A stretch of 64,000 bases of DNA, taken from assembly GCF_036226665.1 (NCBI RefSeq), contig NZ_CP109007.1:7998001-8062000 (forward strand), written 5' to 3'. Position numbers and translations under genes: made by a program. This DNA is from Streptomyces sp. NBC_00691 (GTDB lineage Bacteria > Actinomycetota > Actinomycetes > Streptomycetales > Streptomycetaceae). The notes beneath the pieces are model-generated. The model was not told the origin of the DNA and ran no database searches. It saw only the letters and a list, made by a program, of their open reading frames with translations. The stretch's first letter is position 1, and the number at the start of each line of letters is the position of its first letter. Positions 58,835-64,000 of the stretch are shown here, one piece after another.

Positions 58835-59575
58835 TCAGGCCGGCTTGCGCCACACGGAGATGTGCTTCCCGGAGTCCTGGGTGAACGGCGTCCCGTCCCA
58901 GTCCGCGACCCGGCGTTCCGGTTCGAGCCCCGCGATCCGTGCCATCAGGTCCAGCTCGGCCGGCCAGGCGTACCGGTGACGGGAGTCGTCGCGGCGGTAG
59001 TGGCCGTCGTCGCCCTCGCGGGTGAGGTGGTGCGAGACGAGAACCTGCTCGACCAGGTCGAAGGTGTCGAAGCCGAGATGCCCCTCGGACACGTCGAACG
59101 GCACCGCGACCTGGCCGGGCGGCAGGAACCGCAGCGGCGGCACGCCCAGCTCGATGACGAACCGGCCGCCGGGCTCCAGATGACGCGCGGCGTTGCGGAA
59201 GCACTCGACCTGCTCGTCCTGCGTGAGCAGGTTCGAGATGGTGTTGTAGACGAGGTAGACCAGGCTGAACGCGCCGGGGACGACGGTGGTGGCCATGTCC
59301 CCGATGGTCACCGGGAGCGCGTCCTCGTCGATCTTCCGCCGCAGCACCGCCGCCATGTGCTCGGAGAGTTCGATGCCCACGACCGGCACGCCGCGTTCCC
59401 GGAGCGGGACGCCCACGCGGCCGGTGCCGATGGCGAACTCCAGCGCCCGGCCGTCCCCGGCCAGCTCCTCGAGGAAGTCGAGAGTCGGTCCGAGAACGGC
59501 GGCCGAGGACGTCTCGGTCTCCTCGGCGTCGTAGCGTTCGGCGTTCGCGCGGGTCCACAGTTCGCTGCTCGTCAC
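58835..59575 (-). CDS. class I SAM-dependent methyltransferase
   Basis: A 246-residue protein from GTG 59575. Motif I is ALEFAIGTGRVGVPLRERG, motif II VVGIELSEHMAAVLRRK, motif III region FSLVYLVYNTISNLLTQDEQ, and HLEPGGRFVIELGVP. It begins LWTRANAERYDAEE, typical of a common Streptomyces methyltransferase group of unknown substrate. Alternative start at 59644 adds sequence with no family match. Confidence 0.9.
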   Translation of the reverse strand: MTSSELWTRANAERYDAEETETSSAAVLGPTLDFLEELAGDGRALEFAIGTGRVGVPLRERGVPVVGIELSEHMAAVLRRKIDEDALPVTIGDMATTVVPGAFSLVYLVYNTISNLLTQDEQVECFRNAARHLEPGGRFVIELGVPPLRFLPPGQVAVPFDVSEGHLGFDTFDLVEQVLVSHHLTREGDDGHYRRDDSRHRYAWPAELDLMARIAGLEPERRVADWDGTPFTQDSGKHISVWRKPA

Positions 59576-59758
59576 GGAGGGCCACTCTGCCGGGAGCGGA
59601 GGGGCGCTGTCGACGCAATTACGGCTCCTCGGCGCGGTGTTCACCCGTCCCGCCCCGCCCCGCCTCGGCGCCGCCGGACGGGCACGGCGTGCCCCCGCGG
59701 TCCGGGGACGACGGACGAGCGCGTGGGGGGTGACGGACGAGGGATCGGGGAACGTGGA
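59576..59758. other. intergenic region upstream of methyltransferase
   Basis: A 183-bp gap between two minus-strand genes. It contains an AT-richer patch (gcaattacgg at 59616-59625) that could be part of a promoter, but no clear palindrome or small gene. Confidence 0.35.
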
Positions 59759-60904
59759 TCACCGGCGGTCGGCGAGGGCCGGGGGTGAGGCGATGATCGC
59801 CGAGACGCGTGGGAGGGCGGGGTAGTCGGTGTAGCCGTTCTCGCCGCCCGTGTACATCAGACCCTCCTCGCGTACGGGGTTGATGGCGGCACCCGTCCGC
59901 AGGCGTTCGACGAGGTCGGGGTTGGCCAGGAACGGACGGCCCAGGGCGATGAGATCGGCTCCGGCGGCGAGGAGGCGTTCGGCGGCGTGGCGGCCGCCGT
60001 CGGCGGGCAGGGGCCCGCCCCAGCCCAGTACCGGGTTCGCGATGAGCGTGCGGGGCCAGCTCTCACGGATGTCGTGGAACAGCGGCTGGTCCGGGTCGGC
60101 GAACACGACGTGCAGGTAGGCGGGACCGATGTCGTTCAGCGCGGCGACGAGGGCCGGGTAGATGTCCTCGGTGTCGCCTTCCTCGATGCCGTTGACGGTG
60201 AGGCCGGGGGCGATCCTGACACCCACCCGGTCGGGGCCGAGGGCGTCGGCGACGGCCCGGACCACCTCGACGACGAAGCGGATGCGGTGGGCGACCGGGC
60301 CGCCGTAGGCGTCCGTGCGGTGGTTGGTCCCCTTGGCGAGGAACTGGTGCAGGAGGTATCCGTTGGCTGCGTGGACCTCGACACCGGCGAAGCCCGCCTC
60401 GAGGGCCTTGCGGGCCGCCGCGGCGAAATCGGCGACGGTGGAGCGGATGTCCTCGACGGTCATCTCCCGCGGGGCGACGGCCGTTCGACGGCCGCTCGCC
60501 GTGTGGATCGGCTCGGGGAGGGCGATCGGGGAGGGCGCCAGGGGCGTGAGCCCGCTGGTGGCGGGGTGGCCGACCCGGCCGCCGTGCTGCAGCTGGAGGA
60601 ACATCCGGCCGCCGGCCGCGCGCACGGCGTCGGTCACCTGCCGCCACCCGGCCACATGCGCGTCGTTGTGGATGGCCGTGATGTTCGGGTACGTCTGCCC
60701 GACCGCGTTCGGCGTGGAGGCCTCCGCGATGATCAGGCCGGCCGACGCCCGCTGGGAGTAGTAGGTGGCCATGAGCGGCAGCGGGACGCCGTCGGCGGAG
60801 GCGCGGTTACGGGTCATCGGCGCCATGACCAGGCGGTTGGGCAGCTCCAGCGGGCCGAGGAGGGCGGAGTCGAAGAGGCGGGATCCAACCGGTGCGTTCG
60901 TCAT
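59759..60904 (-). CDS. Old Yellow Enzyme family alkene reductase
   Basis: A 381-residue FMN enzyme from ATG 60904. Motifs: PNRLVMAPMTRNRASADGVP, FLQLQHGGRVGHPATSG, GFAGVEVHAANGYLLHQFLA (substrate His/Asn as H-A-A-N), DAYGGPVAHRIRFVVEVVRA and LIALGRPFLANPDLVERL. It reduces activated C=C bonds with NAD(P)H, as in N-ethylmaleimide or xenobiotic reductases. Divergent from a MerR gene with a TTGACA-overlapping palindrome between, so probably induced by electrophiles through MerR. Confidence 0.95.
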   Translation of the reverse strand: MTNAPVGSRLFDSALLGPLELPNRLVMAPMTRNRASADGVPLPLMATYYSQRASAGLIIAEASTPNAVGQTYPNITAIHNDAHVAGWRQVTDAVRAAGGRMFLQLQHGGRVGHPATSGLTPLAPSPIALPEPIHTASGRRTAVAPREMTVEDIRSTVADFAAAARKALEAGFAGVEVHAANGYLLHQFLAKGTNHRTDAYGGPVAHRIRFVVEVVRAVADALGPDRVGVRIAPGLTVNGIEEGDTEDIYPALVAALNDIGPAYLHVVFADPDQPLFHDIRESWPRTLIANPVLGWGGPLPADGGRHAAERLLAAGADLIALGRPFLANPDLVERLRTGAAINPVREEGLMYTGGENGYTDYPALPRVSAIIASPPALADRR

Positions 60905-60920
60905 GCCCGTACGGTAGAAG

Positions 60921-60935
60921 TTGACACTGGTGTCA
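60921..60935. promoter_or_regulatory. MerR operator/promoter between OYE and merR genes
   Basis: TTGACACTGGTGTCA: the palindrome TGACAC-TG-GTGTCA (60922-60935) overlaps a -35-like TTGACA, in the 65-bp divergent gap. This is the usual placement for a MerR-type operator. Confidence 0.75.
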
Positions 60936-60969
60936 GGGGCAAGGCCGTGACCGGTGATCGGGGTGGGGA

Positions 60970-61395
60970 ATGCGGATCGGTGAACTCGCTCGGCGCAGCG
61001 GCGTGAGCGACAGGTCACTGCGCTACTACGAGGCACAGGGCCTGCTGGCCTCCGAGCGCACGCCCGGAGGACAACGCGACTTCGGCGACTGGGCGGTCGA
61101 CCGGGTCATCCGTATCCAGGCGCTGTACGCGGCGGGGCTCACCAGCAAGAAGATCGCGCGGCTCCTGCCCTGCATGAGGGACGCGGACGGCGCGCCCAGC
61201 GAGATCGCGACCCCCAGACTGGTCGAGGAGCTGCACGCGGAACGCGCACGCATCGACGGCACGATCGCGGACCTGATCCGCTCCCGGGACGTACTCGACG
61301 AGGTCATCTCCGCGGCCACGTCGGCCGCCACGTCCACCACCGCTGCCTCCTTCCCGGCCGCCCTTCACGCGGAGGCGTCGAACGCCGCCGTGTGA
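60970..61395 (+). CDS. MerR family regulator
   Basis: A 141-residue protein from ATG 60970. The winged helix is MRIGELARRSGVSDRSLRYY, EAQGLLASERTPGGQRDFGD, then a dimerisation coiled coil (VEELHAERARIDGTIADLIR, SRDVLDEVISAA). One cysteine (Cys68, in LLPCMRD) lies before the coiled coil and could sense oxidation or electrophiles. It is divergent from the Old Yellow Enzyme gene. Confidence 0.93.
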   Translation: MRIGELARRSGVSDRSLRYYEAQGLLASERTPGGQRDFGDWAVDRVIRIQALYAAGLTSKKIARLLPCMRDADGAPSEIATPRLVEELHAERARIDGTIADLIRSRDVLDEVISAATSAATSTTAASFPAALHAEASNAAV

Positions 61396-61478
61396 GGCGC
61401 CGGCGCACCCGCCACCGCCGTCGCCGACCTCAGTGCACGGTCACCGGCAGGGGCCCCCGGCCCCGGGGGCGCCGCGCC

Positions 61479-62084
61479 TCAAGGCCGTAGCCCGATGTGT
61501 TTCAGGGCGACCGCGCTGAGGTCGGCGATGGCTTCCCGGTCACCCTGACGCCAGGCGTCGGCCCATCCGCCGGGTGGGACCGGCAGCTTGGCGAGTGCGC
61601 GCGGGGGGCCCGTGAGGGCGCGCAGGGCGAGCAGGTCCGCGCCTCCGGGAGCCTCTGCGAGCCGGCGCAGGGTGCTGCTGCGCCGGATCCAGAGGAGGCG
61701 CGGCGGCAGCCACAGCAGAAGGACGAAGAACACCGGGATGACGATGAGGGCGGTCGTGACGACGTCGGCGACCTGGGTGACGGTCTCCTGGAGCGACACC
61801 CCCGCGTCGGCGATTCCGGCGCCGGCGTCGGCCGCGGACTCGAGCGGTTTCTTCAGGACGCCGCCGATGAGCGGTACGCCCGAAGCCGCCTCTCCCGCGT
61901 TGCCGAGGCCTTCGGCGAGGCGGTCACCGGAACTCTCCACCCGGCGCCCCGGTTCGGCCAGCAGCATGATCGTGTCGCGCACGACGAGCGCTGCCCAGAC
62001 CGCGACGGCGATCAGGGCCACGGCGATCAGGTCGACGAGCACCTGACGGTTCCGACGGGCGGGTGTCTGGGCGTAGAAGCGCAA
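61479..62084 (-). CDS. transmembrane protein of unknown function
   Basis: A 201-residue protein with a helix near the N-terminus (DLIAVALIAVAVWAALVVRD), an extracytoplasmic loop of ~80 residues (GNAGEAASGVPLIGGVLKKP), a second helix (VVTTALIVIPVFFVLLLWLP) and a cytoplasmic tail (WIRRSSTLRRLAEAPGGADL, ALTGPPRALAKLPVPPGGWA). It looks like a conserved actinobacterial membrane protein; function unknown. Confidence 0.85.
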   Translation of the reverse strand: MRFYAQTPARRNRQVLVDLIAVALIAVAVWAALVVRDTIMLLAEPGRRVESSGDRLAEGLGNAGEAASGVPLIGGVLKKPLESAADAGAGIADAGVSLQETVTQVADVVTTALIVIPVFFVLLLWLPPRLLWIRRSSTLRRLAEAPGGADLLALRALTGPPRALAKLPVPPGGWADAWRQGDREAIADLSAVALKHIGLRP

Positions 62085-62591
62085 GGATGACTCCCGTTCG
62101 AGTCGTGGCGTCGAGGAGGTCCGGCCGTCCGGGCCACGACGCGGCCGACCAGTCGTCGTTCAACTCTTCCACCGCGCCTCACGGACAAACATGCGACACA
62201 CGAGCCACGCCGACGCGCCACCGGGAAAACCGACCCGCAGGGCGATGAGCACGGGCTGGGACGATCCTGCCGCCCCCGGGACGATATCCATCCCGGCCGG
62301 AACGCGTAGGCGTGCATGTCCATGGCCACCTTCAACGCGTGGCCTCTCATACGGCGGTTGGTCCGGGGATGCTACGGCGGTGACGGCGGGCGCCACCGTA
62401 GGCATGTCGGACCGCGATTCGAGCGGCGGTTCGAGCCGCGATCGGGACCGTGATCCGAGCCTCCGCTCGGGCCGCCGCGCGGAGACGGCATCACCCCGGC
62501 GGGGGCCTACGCTGGGGGAGAGCCGACCGGGCTCGGCAACCGTGCCCGTGTGTTCCTCAGGGCCGGGCGTCCCGTATCCGCCGATTGGGCA
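62085..62591. other. gene-free stretch upstream of the iron box
   Basis: About 500 bp between the transmembrane protein and the iron box. Several overlapping frames are open but none has a ribosome-binding site or family motif. A few AT-richer patches (for example near 62176-62200) could hold promoters. Confidence 0.35.
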
Positions 62592-62610
62592 TTAGGTTAG
62601 GCTGACCTTG
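62592..62610. promoter_or_regulatory. DmdR1/IdeR-type iron box
   Basis: TTAGGTTAGGCTGACCTTG is close to the actinobacterial iron-box consensus TTAGGTTAGGCTNACCTAA (two changes). It marks a promoter repressed by Fe(II)-DmdR1. The nearest downstream gene is the DedA-like gene about 200 bp away; no siderophore gene is adjacent in the window. Confidence 0.75.
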
Positions 62611-62807
62611 CCTGACGTGCGGATCCGGGCGTGCGAGTTCGGGTTCCGTCGCCTCGGGCGGTAACCCAGACGTCGGAGCGGGCAGAGGCAGGGCGCAGGT
62701 GAGAGACAGCGAGCGAGCTCGTGCGCGGCGTGCGCCCGGCGAAGCGGTACGCCACATGCGAGTGACATGGGCCGCGGGCTCCCGCCCGGTGCCCGGAACG
62801 AGGCGTC

Positions 62808-63290
62808 GTGGATAAGATCGCGCTCACTGCGGGAGCCCTCTACGTCATCGTGCTCCTGCGCGCCGGAGGGACCTTCGCCGTCGGGTGGCTCGCCGGCGCC
62901 GGAGCCCGGCGCAGCAGGTTCTCCGGGCGGATCTCCTCGGCGAAGTTCCAGCGTGCCGAGCGGGCGATCCAGCGGTGGGGCGCGCCGGTGGTGGCCGTCT
63001 CCTTCCTGACCGTCGGCTTCCAGACCGCCGCCAATTTCCTCGCCGGCAGCATGCGCATGCCGTTGCCGCGCTATCTGCCCGCCCTGTTCGTGGGGGGAGC
63101 GGCCTGGGCGCTGGTCTACGCGACTGCGGGTCTCGGCGTGCTCGAGGTGCTGGGAAGGCTCTTCGCCGAGCAGACGGCCGTCGGGGTCTCCGCCGTGGTC
63201 GTCCTCCTGCTCGCCCTGTGCGGGGTGGTGGTTTACCGCAGAAGGAAGGCGGCCCCGTCATCCGCCGACGTCGCGGCCGACGAAGCGTGA
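62808..63290 (+). CDS. DedA/VTT-like membrane protein
   Basis: A 160-residue protein from GTG 62808: helices at LTAGALYVIVLLRAGGTFAV, VVAVSFLTVGFQTAANFLAG, YLPALFVGGAAWALVYATAG and VSAVVVLLLALCGVVVYRRR. The central GAPVVAVSFLTVGFQTAANF region is a VTT/DedA-type re-entrant motif. Shorter than classical DedA proteins (about 200 residues). Possibly iron-regulated through the box upstream. Role (lipid transport or membrane homeostasis) inferred from family. Confidence 0.75.
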   Translation: MDKIALTAGALYVIVLLRAGGTFAVGWLAGAGARRSRFSGRISSAKFQRAERAIQRWGAPVVAVSFLTVGFQTAANFLAGSMRMPLPRYLPALFVGGAAWALVYATAGLGVLEVLGRLFAEQTAVGVSAVVVLLLALCGVVVYRRRKAAPSSADVAADEA

Positions 63291-63490
63291 AGCCGTCCGA
63301 CACGGCGGTGCCCCGACGGGCGTGCCGTAGGCATCTCCCCAGGTCTCCCCGGACGGGATCTGCCGGGCGCGGCCGTGCGGGACCCCGGGCCGCCTGCCCC
63401 GGCTCCCACGCCTAGTCAAGCGCAGCGACCGCGGCGCCGCTCGCTCGCCGGCCGGGCCCCGTGTCGGCGGTCGCCCGTAGGGTGCACCGC

Positions 63491-63967
63491 GTGAGTGACA
63501 TCCATGAGCTGACGATTGCCGTTGACCTGCGGGACGAGATCTCCGAGGGGGAGCTCGCCGAGTTGAGCTGGCACCTGGGGATCGGGCCCCGACCGGAGCG
63601 CCTGTCCATCGTCACGGAGTTCCCGCTCGTGGTCGTCGACGACTCGGGGACCCCGGTGATCGAGGACGAGCCCTACCCGCTGCTGGCCGGGCGGGGCGCG
63701 GCCCCGCGGGTGGGCGGGGTGCTGTGCTCCGCACTGGCCGATCGCGCGGACCTGCCCCGCAAGGGCTGGTCGCTGACGTCCCGGCAGGAGGTCCACCCGG
63801 ACGAGTTCGAGAGGGTCGGCGAGCTGCTCGCCTGGCTGGCCGCGAGAGCCCACGCGACGCACCGGCTCGGGGACCGTGCGGTCGGGATCGGCTTTCTCCG
63901 GTTCTGCGAGGCGGAGGTTCCGGAGGTGCTGCGCGTCGAGGGCGGACAGGTCGGCTGGCCGGCCTGA
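63491..63967 (+). CDS. conserved Streptomyces protein of unknown function
   Basis: A 158-residue soluble protein from GTG 63491 (an upstream start at 63461 adds 10 residues). It contains SDIHELTIAVDLRDEISEGE, LAELSWHLGIGP and VGELLAWLAARAHATHR, with an alpha/beta ferredoxin-like feel. I do not recognise a named domain. It is the last gene in the window. Confidence 0.75.
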   Translation: MSDIHELTIAVDLRDEISEGELAELSWHLGIGPRPERLSIVTEFPLVVVDDSGTPVIEDEPYPLLAGRGAAPRVGGVLCSALADRADLPRKGWSLTSRQEVHPDEFERVGELLAWLAARAHATHRLGDRAVGIGFLRFCEAEVPEVLRVEGGQVGWPA

Positions 63968-64000
63968 AGGGCCCCGGAAGTCTCTCCCCGCTCCGGCACC

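Noticed and set aside
62618..62665. 15-codon frame just after the iron box
   Set aside because: No ribosome-binding site, composition not distinctive; cannot be supported as a gene.

Overview
The window looks like a Streptomyces chromosome segment. It has very high GC with strong third-position GC bias, frequent GTG starts, and gene families typical of that genus: a cytoplasmic contractile injection system, tandem DasR-type GntR regulators, SHOCT/DUF6325 neighbours, DUF6234 and TIGR03086 proteins. I see no rRNA, tRNA, CRISPR array or intact insertion sequence. Family assignments come from reading motifs by eye; no database search was possible.

Left part (1-9.3 kb): one end of a contractile injection system (CIS) locus, cut by the window edge. 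On the minus strand lie a LuxR-type regulator, a DUF4255 protein, an AAA+ ATPase, then (past a plus-strand cell-wall-binding membrane protein) the sheath, inner tube, a small tail protein with a CxxC pair, a DUF6760 protein and a protein with repeated VQR motifs that runs off the edge. From 9.5 to 12.3 kb are a FUSC-family membrane protein and a DUF6234 protein.

12.4-20.4 kb: a carbohydrate unit. A lipoprotein binding protein, two CUT1 permeases, a cytoplasmic GH20 hexosaminidase and a secreted CBM3-GH16 protein form a minus-strand operon. Divergent from it are two tandem paralogous GntR/UTRA regulators, with GACCA/TGGTC palindromes between. 20.4-23.2 kb holds an ADP-ribosylglycohydrolase, a coupled unknown gene that runs into a decayed oxidoreductase fragment, and a methyltransferase. 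23.5-29.3 kb is a MacAB-like export operon (lipoprotein, adaptor, ATPase, permease) divergent from a two-component system. 29.4-30.5 kb is a TetR/DUF1772 pair with three operator-like palindromes.

30.8-38.4 kb is the most interesting region. An MFS exporter diverges from an operon of FecB-, FecC/D- and ATPase-type metallophore uptake proteins, a DUF364 (putative heavy-metal chelation) protein, a GHMP kinase resembling L-threonine kinase and an SbnA-like PLP enzyme. A Fur/Zur-type 21-bp palindrome sits between the divergent promoters. I infer a small metallophore biosynthesis, export and reuptake locus.

38.4-43 kb carries cell-wall enzymes (M15 DD-peptidase, NlpC/P60), a frameshifted membrane protein and a CapA pseudogene. 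43-52.5 kb has a probable accessory LigA, a secreted lipase, a MerR-methyltransferase chimera, an alpha/beta hydrolase behind a possible leader peptide, and a membrane Ser/Thr kinase with a coupled partner. 52.8-64 kb is a mixture of small regulator/enzyme pairs (LysR/aldo-keto reductase, LysR/DoxX, MerR/Old Yellow Enzyme), a PQQ-like lipoprotein, an isolated DmdR/IdeR-type iron box and a DedA-like membrane protein.
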